Under the pieces are notes generated by a model, which worked only from the letters and a program-made list of their open reading frames with translations, was not told the origin of the DNA and made no database searches. A DNA stretch of 64,000 nucleotides. Source: Flavobacteriaceae bacterium. Its GTDB lineage: Bacteria > Bacteroidota > Bacteroidia > Flavobacteriales > Flavobacteriaceae. Shown here in pieces: positions 28,310-36,899 of the stretch (positions are counted from its first letter, which is position 1; each line of letters opens with the position of its first letter). The position numbers and the translations under genes were made by a program. The DNA lies in assembly GCA_017857815.1 (NCBI GenBank), contig JAFMCL010000006.1, forward strand, positions 31,736 to 95,735. The letters are read 5' to 3'.

Positions 28310-31300
28310 ATGTTTTTAATTTTTGATACTGAAACCACTGGTTTACCTAAAAACTGGAAAGCTCCTTTGACTGATGGAGAAAATTGGCCACGCTGTATTC
28401 AAATCGCCTGGCAATTGCATGACGGAGACGGTAACTGTATTTCTCATGAGGACTATCTGATTCATCCAGAAGGTTATACGATTCCTTATGATGCTGAAAA
28501 AATTCATGGAATTTCTACTGCTTTGGCAGCTGAAGAAGGATTGAAGCTTAATACGGTTTTAGAGAAATTTCAAGCAGCACTTTCAAAATGTGAATTTGTA
28601 GGAGGACACAATGTCAAGTTTGACCTCAATATTATGGGGGCTGAGTTTTACAGACAAACTGGGAAAAACCCCCTCGAAGATTTTCAAATAATTGATACTT
28701 GTACGGAGCAAACTGCCACTTTGTGTCAGCTGAAAGGAGGAAGAGGAGGTAAGTTTAAATTACCTACACTTAGCGAATTGCACGCACATCTTTTTGAAAA
28801 AGGATTTGATGAAGCACATAATGCGACTGCTGATGTTGAAGCAACTGCACGTTGCTTTTTTGAATTGTTTCGTAAAGGTTACGTCCAACCCAAGGCGTTG
28901 AGTGAAAGAGTTGAGGTTTTAGAAAACCTTAAAGAAGTTTTAACCGAGCCTGTAAAAGGCATTGGACTGAGTCATGTGAATCTTAAAGAAGCTTCAGCTC
29001 TATTGGCAAAAGAAGCTGAAATGGAGGAAGAAGTTCCGCCACAGCCAGCGGTAGACTTGGGTGTTTTAGAAGAAATCCCTTTTGTGCATTTGCATACTCA
29101 TTCACAGTTCTCCATTTTACAATCTACCTCGAGAATTACAGATCTTGTCAAAGCTGCTGCGGCCGATAATATGCCGGCTTTAGCATTGACCGATCATGCC
29201 AATATGATGGGGGCTTTTCATTTCATCAAGGCGGTTAAAAAACATAATGCCGAGTTAGAGGAAGGAAAAGACAAATTGAAACCCATTTTGGGATGCGAGT
29301 TTTTTGTTTGCGAAAATCATCGGGACAAATCCAGGAGGGATGATGGTTATCAAATGGTGCTAATTGCCAAAAACAAAAATGGCTATCAGAATATTTCTAA
29401 AATGAGTTCCATCGCTTACACAGATGGGTTTTATTATGTACCAAGGATTGACAAAGCGATCGTAGAAAAATATAAATCTGATCTGATTGTTTTAACAGGA
29501 AATTTATATGGTGAAATAGCCTCTAAAATTCTGAATCTAGGCGACCGTCAGGCAGAAGAAGCCCTTGTGTGGTGGAAGCAACAGTTTGGAGAAGATTTAT
29601 ACGTCGAACTGATGCGTCACAATCAGGAGGATGAAAAGCGAGCGAATAAGGTGCTTTTAGAGCTGTCTAAAAAGCACAACATAAAGATAATCGCATCAAA
29701 TAATTCCTATTATACAACAAAAGAAGAAGCCAATGCGCATGATATTTTATTGTGTGTAAAAGAAGGAGAAAAGCAAGCCACTCCCATCGGAAGAGGAAGG
29801 GGCTATCGATTCGGATTTCCCAACCAAGAGTATTATTTTAAGTCGCAACAAGAGATGAAATCTCTTTTTTCAGATTTACCTCAGGCGATTGTCAATGTTG
29901 AAGAGGTAATTAATAAAGTCGAATCTTATGAATTGGCTCGGGATGTATTGCTCCCAAAATTTGAGATCCCCCCCGAATTTGATTCCCCCCATGCGCTTGA
30001 TCCCATTAAAATTGAAAATGATTATTTGAGTCATCTAACGCAAATAGGAGCCAAAGAGCGTTACAAAATTATTACCCCAGAGATTCAAGAGAGAATTGAT
30101 TTTGAGTTAAAGGTTATTGCAAACACGGGTTACCCGGGATATTTCTTAATTGTTCAGGATTTGATTGCCGCTGCAAGGGCAATGGATGTTTCCGTTGGTC
30201 CGGGTCGAGGGTCGGCTGCAGGTTCGGTAGTTGCCTATTGTTTAAAAATAACCAACTTGGATCCCATTGCTTACGATTTGCTTTTTGAGCGTTTCTTAAA
30301 TCCGGATCGTGTGAGTATGCCCGATATTGATATTGATTTTGATGACGAAGGTCGAGGTCGCGTAATGGATTATGTAATTGAAAAATACGGTTCGAATCAG
30401 GTTGCACAAATCATTACTTATGGAACGATGGCTGCCAAATCCTCCATAAGAGATACGGCAAGGGTATTGGATCTTTCATTGGGAGATGCAGACCGTATAG
30501 CAAAATTGGTTCCCAACATCAAGTTGGCTGCAGTTTTTGGGCTTGATGATAGAGCGTTAAAAGAAAAGGTTAGGTCTGACGAGTTTAGTCAGGTAAAAGA
30601 ACTTCAGGAAATTTTCAAAGGAGACGACCTTGCGGGACAAACCCTTCAACAGGCAAAAATGCTGGAGGGGTCAATTAGAAACACCGGGACTCACGCTTGT
30701 GGAGTGATCATTACTCCAGATGATATCACCCAATTTGTTCCTATCGCAACAGCCAAAGACTCGGATCTTTTTGTAACTCAGTTTGACAACTCCGTCGTTG
30801 AAGAAGCTGGTTTGTTGAAAATGGACTTCTTGGGTTTGAAGACTTTAACATTGATCAAGGACACGGTCAAGCTGGTTAAATATAAGCACAATGTTGACCT
30901 AAATCCTGATGATTTTCCTTTAGACGACGAAGCAACATATGCGTTGTTTCAGAAAGGAGAAACGGTTGGGATTTTTCAATACGAATCAGTGGGAATGCAA
31001 AAGTATCTCAAGGATTTAAAACCTAATATTTTTGCTGATCTGATTGCTATGAATGCACTATATAGGCCAGGACCTTTGGAATACATTCCTAGTTTTGTAA
31101 GCCGAAAAAGCGGAGAGGAACCTATCACTTATGACCTTCCAGAAATGGAAGAGTATTTGAAAGAAACTTATGGGATTACGGTCTATCAAGAACAGGTGAT
31201 GTTGTTGTCTCAAAAGTTGGCTGGCTTCAGTAAAGGTGATGCAGATTTACTGAGAAAGGCAATGGGGAAAAAGATTTTTGCCCTATTGGAAAAATTAAAA

Positions 31301-32638
31301 CCTAAGTTTATTGAGGGTGGTGTGGCGAACAATCATCCACGAGAAGTTTTAGGGAAAATCTGGAAGGATTGGGAAGCCTTTGCTTCTTACGCCTTTAATA
31401 AATCACACTCTACGTGTTATGCTTGGATCGGTTATCAGACCGCTTATTTAAAAGCACACTACCCTGCCGAGTATATGGCAGCCGTTTTATCAAACAACAT
31501 GAATGACATCAAGCAGGTAACTTTCTTTATGGAGGAATGCCGCAGAATGGGCTTAAACGTTTTAGGGCCTGACATCAATGAGTCTTTCTATAAGTTCACG
31601 GTCAATGATGAGAATGCCATACGGTTTGGAATGGGGGCCATCAAAGGTGTAGGAAAAGGAGCGGTAGAAACCATTATTGAACACAGAAAAGATGAAAAAT
31701 ACAATTCGATTTTCGACCTCGTCAAGCGGATTGACCTGCGAGCAGCAAACAAAAAAGCATTTGAAAATTTAGCTTTAGCGGGCGGATTCGATTCTTTTTC
31801 ACAGACCCACCGTTCGCAATATTTTAACCCAGATGGTGAGGGGATTACTTTTTTAGAAAAAGTCATGCGATTTGGTTCAAAATATCAAGAATCAAAAAAT
31901 TCATCACAGACCAATCTTTTTGGAAGTCAATCAGATGAAGTTTATCAAGAGCTGAAAATTCCTTACTGCGATCCGTGGGATAACTTAGAAAAATTAAAAA
32001 GAGAAAAAGAAGTCGTTGGAATTTATATTTCTGGTCATCCTCTGGATGATTATAAAAAGGAAATGGATTTTTTCACTACCAATCGTTTAAGTGACTTGAA
32101 GGATTTAAAACCTTTTGTAAATAAAACACTCTTTTTTGGAGGGATAATAAACAGTATTGATCACCTCGAATCAAAAAACAACAAAGGTTGGGGCAAGTTT
32201 GTATTGGAAGACTTTAAAGACCAATATGAGTTTAAGATTTTTGGTGAGGAGTACCTTAAATTTAAGCACTTTATTGGGATGAATCTATTTATTCGACTTA
32301 AAATAAATGTTCGAGAGGGTTGGACAAACAGAGAAACAGGTAGGGTAGGAGAACCTAGGGTGCAGTTTTTGAATTTTGAAATGCTTCAGGATGTGGTCAA
32401 TAATAATTCGAAAAAGATAACCCTTCAACTCGATATTCGAACGCTGGAACCACCTGCAATTGAAAAGCTTAAAAAAGAGTTAAAAGGATTCCGTGGTGAT
32501 AAACCTTTGTTTTTTGATGTTATCGATCCCGAAAAGTCTGTGAAATTAACCCTCTTGAGCCGGAAGCAAAAGGTGAAAATTTCAACTGAATTGTTAAATC
32601 ACTTGGAAAGTAACTCTTGGCATTACAAACTCAACTGA
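28310..32638 (+). CDS. dnaE: DNA polymerase III alpha subunit with fused 3'-5' exonuclease
   Basis: Replicative polymerase, 1442 aa. Unlike E. coli DnaE, the first ~200 residues are a DnaQ-like DEDDh exonuclease: FDTETTGL (D6, E8), GGHNVKFDLN and AHNATADVEAT carry the acidic and His residues. A PHP domain follows (VHLHTHSQFSIL, about 259-270), then the polymerase core with PDIDIDFDDEGR (about 670), and finally the OB-fold/tau-binding end. So proofreading seems built into the polymerase chain. As I recall, long DnaE proteins of this form are common in flavobacteria, which would make it normal for the lineage. trx follows. Confidence 0.95.
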   Translation: MFLIFDTETTGLPKNWKAPLTDGENWPRCIQIAWQLHDGDGNCISHEDYLIHPEGYTIPYDAEKIHGISTALAAEEGLKLNTVLEKFQAALSKCEFVGGHNVKFDLNIMGAEFYRQTGKNPLEDFQIIDTCTEQTATLCQLKGGRGGKFKLPTLSELHAHLFEKGFDEAHNATADVEATARCFFELFRKGYVQPKALSERVEVLENLKEVLTEPVKGIGLSHVNLKEASALLAKEAEMEEEVPPQPAVDLGVLEEIPFVHLHTHSQFSILQSTSRITDLVKAAAADNMPALALTDHANMMGAFHFIKAVKKHNAELEEGKDKLKPILGCEFFVCENHRDKSRRDDGYQMVLIAKNKNGYQNISKMSSIAYTDGFYYVPRIDKAIVEKYKSDLIVLTGNLYGEIASKILNLGDRQAEEALVWWKQQFGEDLYVELMRHNQEDEKRANKVLLELSKKHNIKIIASNNSYYTTKEEANAHDILLCVKEGEKQATPIGRGRGYRFGFPNQEYYFKSQQEMKSLFSDLPQAIVNVEEVINKVESYELARDVLLPKFEIPPEFDSPHALDPIKIENDYLSHLTQIGAKERYKIITPEIQERIDFELKVIANTGYPGYFLIVQDLIAAARAMDVSVGPGRGSAAGSVVAYCLKITNLDPIAYDLLFERFLNPDRVSMPDIDIDFDDEGRGRVMDYVIEKYGSNQVAQIITYGTMAAKSSIRDTARVLDLSLGDADRIAKLVPNIKLAAVFGLDDRALKEKVRSDEFSQVKELQEIFKGDDLAGQTLQQAKMLEGSIRNTGTHACGVIITPDDITQFVPIATAKDSDLFVTQFDNSVVEEAGLLKMDFLGLKTLTLIKDTVKLVKYKHNVDLNPDDFPLDDEATYALFQKGETVGIFQYESVGMQKYLKDLKPNIFADLIAMNALYRPGPLEYIPSFVSRKSGEEPITYDLPEMEEYLKETYGITVYQEQVMLLSQKLAGFSKGDADLLRKAMGKKIFALLEKLKPKFIEGGVANNHPREVLGKIWKDWEAFASYAFNKSHSTCYAWIGYQTAYLKAHYPAEYMAAVLSNNMNDIKQVTFFMEECRRMGLNVLGPDINESFYKFTVNDENAIRFGMGAIKGVGKGAVETIIEHRKDEKYNSIFDLVKRIDLRAANKKAFENLALAGGFDSFSQTHRSQYFNPDGEGITFLEKVMRFGSKYQESKNSSQTNLFGSQSDEVYQELKIPYCDPWDNLEKLKREKEVVGIYISGHPLDDYKKEMDFFTTNRLSDLKDLKPFVNKTLFFGGIINSIDHLESKNNKGWGKFVLEDFKDQYEFKIFGEEYLKFKHFIGMNLFIRLKINVREGWTNRETGRVGEPRVQFLNFEMLQDVVNNNSKKITLQLDIRTLEPPAIEKLKKELKGFRGDKPLFFDVIDPEKSVKLTLLSRKQKVKISTELLNHLESNSWHYKLN

Positions 32639-32709
32639 TAGGGATTTAGTTTTCTAATCCTTGCATAAGTAAATTTGATGCAGATTAAAAAAAACAATTT
32701 AAAATTGAC

Positions 32710-32717
32710 TAGTTTTG
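32710..32717 (+). promoter_or_regulatory. -7 box of thioredoxin gene
   Basis: TAGTTTTG fits TAnnTTTG and lies about 23 bp before the trx ATG. No TTG is found 19 bp upstream, so only the -7 element is supported. Confidence 0.35.
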
Positions 32718-32740
32718 TATTAAATAAAAAACAGAATGAA

Positions 32741-33058
32741 ATGGCACTAGAAATAACTGATGCAAATTTTGATGAGATAGTTTTGAAATCTGAACAACCC
32801 GTAATGGTCGATTTTTGGGCAGCCTGGTGTGGCCCTTGTCGTATGGTAGGTCCGATTATTGAGGACATCAGTAAGGATTATGATGGCAAGGCAGTTGTTG
32901 GAAAACTTGATGTAGATGCACACCAAGAATTTGCAGCAAAATATGGCGTCAGGAACATACCTACGGTTTTAGTTTTTAAAGGAGGAGAGCTCGTTGGAAG
33001 ACAAGTAGGAGTCGCTCCAAAGAAAGCTTATTCAGACGCACTCGATGCAGTATTATAG
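32741..33058 (+). CDS. trxA: thioredoxin
   Basis: Small dithiol reductase, 105 aa from the ATG at 32741. The frame is open upstream to about 32675, but the ATG at 32741 gives the usual thioredoxin start MALEITDANFDE. Active site WCGPC is intact, and the cis-Pro segment RNIPTVLVF is present. No signal peptide, so cytosolic. Confidence 0.96.
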   Translation: MALEITDANFDEIVLKSEQPVMVDFWAAWCGPCRMVGPIIEDISKDYDGKAVVGKLDVDAHQEFAAKYGVRNIPTVLVFKGGELVGRQVGVAPKKAYSDALDAVL

Positions 33059-33094
33059 AAATTCTAATTTCTCCTTTTTTTGTTTGCTTTAAAT

Positions 33095-33124
33095 TTGGCA
33101 ATACCAAAATGGGGTGTATATTTG
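33095..33124 (+). promoter_or_regulatory. tRNA-Asp promoter (TTG-N19-TAnnTTTG)
   Basis: TTG at 33095-33097 and TATATTTG at 33117-33124 are separated by exactly 19 bp, the Bacteroidota primary-sigma consensus. The predicted transcription start is about 10 bp before the mature tRNA end. Confidence 0.85.
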
Positions 33125-33140
33125 CATCCGCTAACAATAA

Positions 33141-33214
33141 GGTCTGGTAGTTCAGTTGGTTAGAATACCTGCCTGTCACGCAGGGGGTCGCGGGTTCGAG
33201 TCCCGTCCAGACCG
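33141..33214 (+). tRNA. tRNA-Asp (GTC)
   Basis: 74-nt cloverleaf: acceptor GGTCTGG pairs with CCAGACC and the discriminator G. The anticodon stem is CCTGC/GCAGG with loop CTGTCAC and anticodon GTC at 33175-33177. The T arm GCGGG-TTCGAGT-CCCGT is normal. CCA is not encoded. Its own promoter and terminator flank it. Confidence 0.97.
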
Positions 33215-33230
33215 CAAAATAGCTTTAAAT

Positions 33231-33258
33231 GCCCCACCAAAAAGTGGGGTTTTTTTTA
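33231..33258 (+). terminator. terminator of tRNA-Asp
   Basis: Stem CCCCAC / GTGGGG (33232-33237 and 33244-33249) around a short loop, followed by eight T's. It ends the tRNA transcript and isolates it from the next region. Confidence 0.88.
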
Positions 33259-33357
33259 TTTCAGAATGTTAGCAGGTTTTAATCCGTTTGTATTTTCAAA
33301 AAAAAATCTTTTGTCAGTGTTGATCAAGGTTTTTGTGAAGCGAAATCCACAGTTTTA

Positions 33358-33718
33358 CTATTTGACGACCTCAATAGACAAAAAGTTTACGAACCTTTCT
33401 TTGTTCTTTACTAAAAGAAGCATTTTATCATCAGGATATTAAATTTACATCGCCTGATTTTGGTAAAACTAACTTCAGCCAAAACTTTAGAGAGTGAGTT
33501 GTAATCCCACGTACATAAATGTTTATAGTTTCCAAACATATAGGTTAAAAGAGATTTAAGACCTTTTTACTTTCTTCTACTCCTAAGCAACTGTTTTCAT
33601 GAACTTATTACAACCATCAGGGTCTGACTTGTCTAAGCTTGACAAATATTATTTACAAAGAAAGTCCATGTCAGGCAAAGTCTGAGGGTAGACTCTGCCA
33701 TACTTTACAATGCTTAAA
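33358..33718 (-). pseudogene. decayed SAM-dependent methyltransferase remnant
   Basis: Read on the minus strand, three pieces in shifting frames resemble the C-terminal part of a class I SAM-dependent methyltransferase: a piece with LPDMDFLCK (around 33661-33718, followed by an in-frame TAA and then DKSDPDGCNKFMKTVA), a piece with WDYNSLSKVLAEVSFTKIRRCKF (around 33411-33543), and a tail with FLSIEVVK then a stop (from about 33358). The order and spacing match the family pattern VPDLxFL...YD..SL..LL...GF..I.RC...SLYIEVVK. No intact frame exists; at least two frameshifts and one stop are present. Similarity is by eye. Confidence 0.55.
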
Positions 33719-33796
33719 ACAAGGGTTCTTTCTCACAATATGTTCGCTATTAAATTAATTAAATCCCGTAATATTCAATTATTTAACTTGTTTTAG

Positions 33797-33942
33797 TAAC
33801 TTTGTATGAATTTAATAATAAAAAACATTTGGATTAATTTATAATCCTTTTTAATATAAACACGTTGTGTGTTGTTAAAATTGGGAAACCAATAGCTTAG
33901 CAACTGATGAGAAGCTTTCCAGTATAACGGGGAGCTTTTTTT
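33797..33942 (+). ncRNA. candidate structured small RNA
   Basis: TAACTTTG (33797-33804) matches the -7 consensus; the -33 is weak (TTC near 33774). Downstream lie three hairpins: GGATTA/TAATCC (33831-33836 and 33842-33847), ATTGG-GAAA-CCAAT with a GNRA-type loop (33880-33893), and the terminator AGCTTTCC/GGGGAGCT (33913-33920 and 33929-33936, G-U pairs allowed) then T7. An AGCTT at 33894-33898 could instead pair with AAGCT at 33912-33916. The nearest rightward gene has its own terminator, so this one must end another transcript of about 130 nt. No known RNA family is recognised. Confidence 0.5.
33913..33942 (+). terminator. rightward rho-independent terminator
   Basis: Eight-pair stem (two G-U pairs) with an 8-nt loop and seven T's on the + strand. 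The opposite strand has no T-tract, so it does not serve the leftward gene that starts at 34830. Confidence 0.72.
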
Positions 33943-33948
33943 AGTTTA

Positions 33949-34830
33949 TTAGACAGGAACAATCACTTCTAAAGCATGTTTTAGAGTAATGATCTTTAAA
34001 AAATCGTCTTTCAGAGGTAAATGTTCTCCATCAATTTGGATCAGGATTTTTTTAGTATTGTTTGGAGTAACTCTAAGTTCTTTAACACTAATCGAATTGA
34101 ATTTTTTAAGCCTAATTTTTTCATAAAACAACACTTGAGAAGCAAACTGCACGAGGGTTAACCAAGATGGTTTTTCCATCCACACCATTTTTAATTTTCC
34201 GTCATCACTCTTAGCGTCTTTGGTAATTGAAAAATTATATCCTTGTTGATTTGTGTTGGAAAGCATAAAAATAAAAGGTTTCATTTTTTTATTCAGCCCC
34301 TCATACTCAACCTGTATTTCAGGGCGTTTAAAAACACTCAAAGCATTAATAAAAGCTATAAAATAGGCCCATAAACCATGAGATTTATTCTTTCCATATT
34401 GTTGAATAAAGCGCGCTTCAAAACCAATTCCCATGTTACAGAAAAAATAATTATCATTAACACTTCCTACATCAAAGGGTACTGTTTTTCTGATTAAAAT
34501 ATTTTGCACCGCCTTGGCGTTGTTCAAAGAGATTTTTAAGTGTCTTGCCAAACCATTTCCCGAGCCTAAGGGAATAATTCCAAGAGGAATTGCACGATGA
34601 ACCATGGCCTGCCCCACCTCATTAATTGTTCCATCTCCTCCACAAGCGACAATGACATCAGCTTTTTCATCAACTGCTTTTTTTGACAACTCGATTGCAT
34701 GACCTTTGTATAGAGACTTCCATAGAAAAAGGGTCACGGCCTCCTCTTTAAAAGTGGTTTTTATAAGAGATTCAAGCCGCTTTGATTTGCTTGGGGAAAG
34801 CGGTTTTATTATAAAATAAATCTTTTTCAC
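33949..34830 (-). CDS. diacylglycerol/lipid kinase-family protein
   Basis: 293 aa, catalytic domain of the DAGK/YegS/sphingosine-kinase family, which phosphorylates lipids. GGDGTINEVG (64-73) is the ATP-binding signature and PLGSGNGLARHL follows. Start codon GTG at 34830, overlapping the stop of the LTA-synthase-type gene by 4 bp (GTGA). The pairing suggests recycling or making glycerolipid for the neighbouring phosphoglycerol transferase, as DAG is a by-product of such transfers; this is inference. The terminator immediately downstream is on the opposite strand. Confidence 0.88.
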   Translation of the reverse strand: MKKIYFIIKPLSPSKSKRLESLIKTTFKEEAVTLFLWKSLYKGHAIELSKKAVDEKADVIVACGGDGTINEVGQAMVHRAIPLGIIPLGSGNGLARHLKISLNNAKAVQNILIRKTVPFDVGSVNDNYFFCNMGIGFEARFIQQYGKNKSHGLWAYFIAFINALSVFKRPEIQVEYEGLNKKMKPFIFMLSNTNQQGYNFSITKDAKSDDGKLKMVWMEKPSWLTLVQFASQVLFYEKIRLKKFNSISVKELRVTPNNTKKILIQIDGEHLPLKDDFLKIITLKHALEVIVPV

Positions 34831-36767
34831 TCTTCGCTTTTTATTGTGTGCATTTTATTGTCTACAATACTGTTAAAGTAATTTTGAAGGAAAATTCCAC
34901 ACTTTTTTTCCAACTGATTCATCGAATCATTTCGTTCAGCAATTAGATTGTTTTGCATGTTTTTATCCTTGCTGTCATAAAATCCAATTGCTTTCCCACC
35001 ATCATGAACACAGATGTATTTTTCGTCCATCATGAAATAACTTCCACCACTAAAATAATTGATTACAAATGGGCTTTGCTGTTCATCAGAAATTAAACTT
35101 CTCCCCCAACTCCTAAAGGGCTCTTCATAGCCAATAAGATCTGCAATGGTGGGAAAAATATCCATGTGGCTTGCGAGTGTATTGTCAATGCCCTTCAGCT
35201 CGCCATTGGGCTTATAGAGCATTATCGGAGTGGCAAAACGGTTGACAGTCTCTTCATAAAACGGAAAATGGGATTGATTCCCATGATCTGCTGTAAAAAC
35301 AAAGATTGTATTTTCAAACCAAGGCTCTTTTTTGCTTTTATCAAAGAATTGTTTTAAGGCATAATCAGTATACCCAACACATTGATGCATGGGGATAAAG
35401 CCCTTGTCAAACTGACCGTCGTATTTCTGGGGAATAATATAAGGCTCATGAGAAGTAACTGTAAATATAGTACTCAGAAAAGGCGTTGATTTTGTATCTA
35501 AAACAGACTTCATGTATTGCAAAAAGGGTTCATCCCAAATGCCCCAAAACCCATCAAATTCCTTTTCGTCGTTAAACTCTGCACGGCCATAATAATGATT
35601 AAATCCCAATGTATTTGAAAACCCCAGAAACCCCATAGATCCATTGGATGCCCCATGAAAAAAAGAAGTGTCATAATCGAGGTCATTCGCAACAGAAACG
35701 ATTGATTGGACTTTTTGTTTGGCATAGGGAGATGAGGCATAGGAAACTTCGAACGAAGGAATTCCAGCCAAAATAGAGGGCATTCCATGAATTGATTTTC
35801 TGCTGGTGGCAAATGCATTCGGAAAGATCAAACTCTGCTTAGAAAGCGAATCTAAAAAAGGGGTATAACTCACAAAGTCAGGGATGTCATTCCCTTCATT
35901 AAATGCTCCCCAATATTCTCTGCCCATGCTTTCAAGAATGAAGATTACAACATTGGGCTTGGGTTCTAATTTTTCAGCTTGAGGATATTGCTTTATGGGT
36001 CTTAGTATTTGATTAACTTCTTGCTCGCTGTAGCGATTTGACTTCTTGAATTTATTTTTATTAATGGTTCTGATTAATGTAAAAGTACTGTTCAATACCA
36101 AGTCAGCATGCTGCGGATTGTCGACATTGTCCATTGCGTCAATCAATGATATTGGTCGTGTACTTTTTTTAAAATCCCCTCCTCGGGCACCCATGATTGT
36201 TAGAGTAACAGTCCCAAAAAAGAAGATCAGAGAACTGAGGATGTATTTAGTGTAACTGATAATTCCAGAGGGAATTACTTTAACCTTTTTGTATGCCCAT
36301 ATCCAAGCAACCAATATAACGACAAATAATATAAGGAGATGAAAATAGGTAGCGAGGAAGTGAAAAAGTAATACTGATTTATTCGATTCTGACTGAATTG
36401 TTTCCATAACATTCATCATCATCCGATTTAAATTAAACCGATAATAGGCAAAGTCGATGAAGTTGATGAGCATTCCCAAAGTGTTAAAAGTAAAATAGAT
36501 CCAAATTAAAAACCTCTGGTAACCTTTTGATGTGATTTTAATAATTGGAAGTATTGACAGTAAAATAAACGGCATATTGGTGTAAGCAATGGCCGTATTG
36601 TCAAATCGGAGTCCGAAATAACAAAGCTCTAGGAGCTGCATAAAACCTGTAACTTGAATTAAATCTTGATTGAAGTAATAAAAAAGAAGCCGACAAATTG
36701 TGTAACTAAAGTAGACCAATAGAATTCTGTACAAAAACACTTTAACTTCTTGAAGTCTTATATCCAT
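34827..36767 (-). CDS. LTA synthase-family membrane phosphoglycerol transferase
   Basis: Alkaline-phosphatase-superfamily membrane enzyme, 646 aa. The first ~210 residues form about five hydrophobic helices; the catalytic domain faces the periplasm from about residue 270, with VVIFILESMGREYWG, the nucleophile region ATSRKSIHGMPSILAG (about 320-335, Ser in the KS position) and FTADHGNQSHF. Gram-positive relatives polymerise glycerol phosphate; Bacteroidota members probably modify surface glycans or lipids with phosphoglycerol. Its 3' end overlaps the lipid-kinase gene. Confidence 0.88.
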   Translation of the reverse strand: MDIRLQEVKVFLYRILLVYFSYTICRLLFYYFNQDLIQVTGFMQLLELCYFGLRFDNTAIAYTNMPFILLSILPIIKITSKGYQRFLIWIYFTFNTLGMLINFIDFAYYRFNLNRMMMNVMETIQSESNKSVLLFHFLATYFHLLILFVVILVAWIWAYKKVKVIPSGIISYTKYILSSLIFFFGTVTLTIMGARGGDFKKSTRPISLIDAMDNVDNPQHADLVLNSTFTLIRTINKNKFKKSNRYSEQEVNQILRPIKQYPQAEKLEPKPNVVIFILESMGREYWGAFNEGNDIPDFVSYTPFLDSLSKQSLIFPNAFATSRKSIHGMPSILAGIPSFEVSYASSPYAKQKVQSIVSVANDLDYDTSFFHGASNGSMGFLGFSNTLGFNHYYGRAEFNDEKEFDGFWGIWDEPFLQYMKSVLDTKSTPFLSTIFTVTSHEPYIIPQKYDGQFDKGFIPMHQCVGYTDYALKQFFDKSKKEPWFENTIFVFTADHGNQSHFPFYEETVNRFATPIMLYKPNGELKGIDNTLASHMDIFPTIADLIGYEEPFRSWGRSLISDEQQSPFVINYFSGGSYFMMDEKYICVHDGGKAIGFYDSKDKNMQNNLIAERNDSMNQLEKKCGIFLQNYFNSIVDNKMHTIKSEE

Positions 36768-36899
36768 CGGTGAGATTTAGATCAATCAAAAATAACAAAT
36801 AATTAAGATTAATGCGTTATTTGGATAAAAGCTCAAGGAACTGTTTTTAAGGCATAAAAATTTATTTGTTTACTTTATAGAATTTATTATTCAAAACTT

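Noticed and set aside
30114..30407. 97-codon minus-strand frame
   Set aside because: It lies inside the catalytic core of dnaE, has low-complexity composition and no family features.
33215..33948. Genomic island or prophage attachment at tRNA-Asp
   Set aside because: No repeat of the tRNA 3' end and no integrase were found nearby; only a pseudogene remnant.
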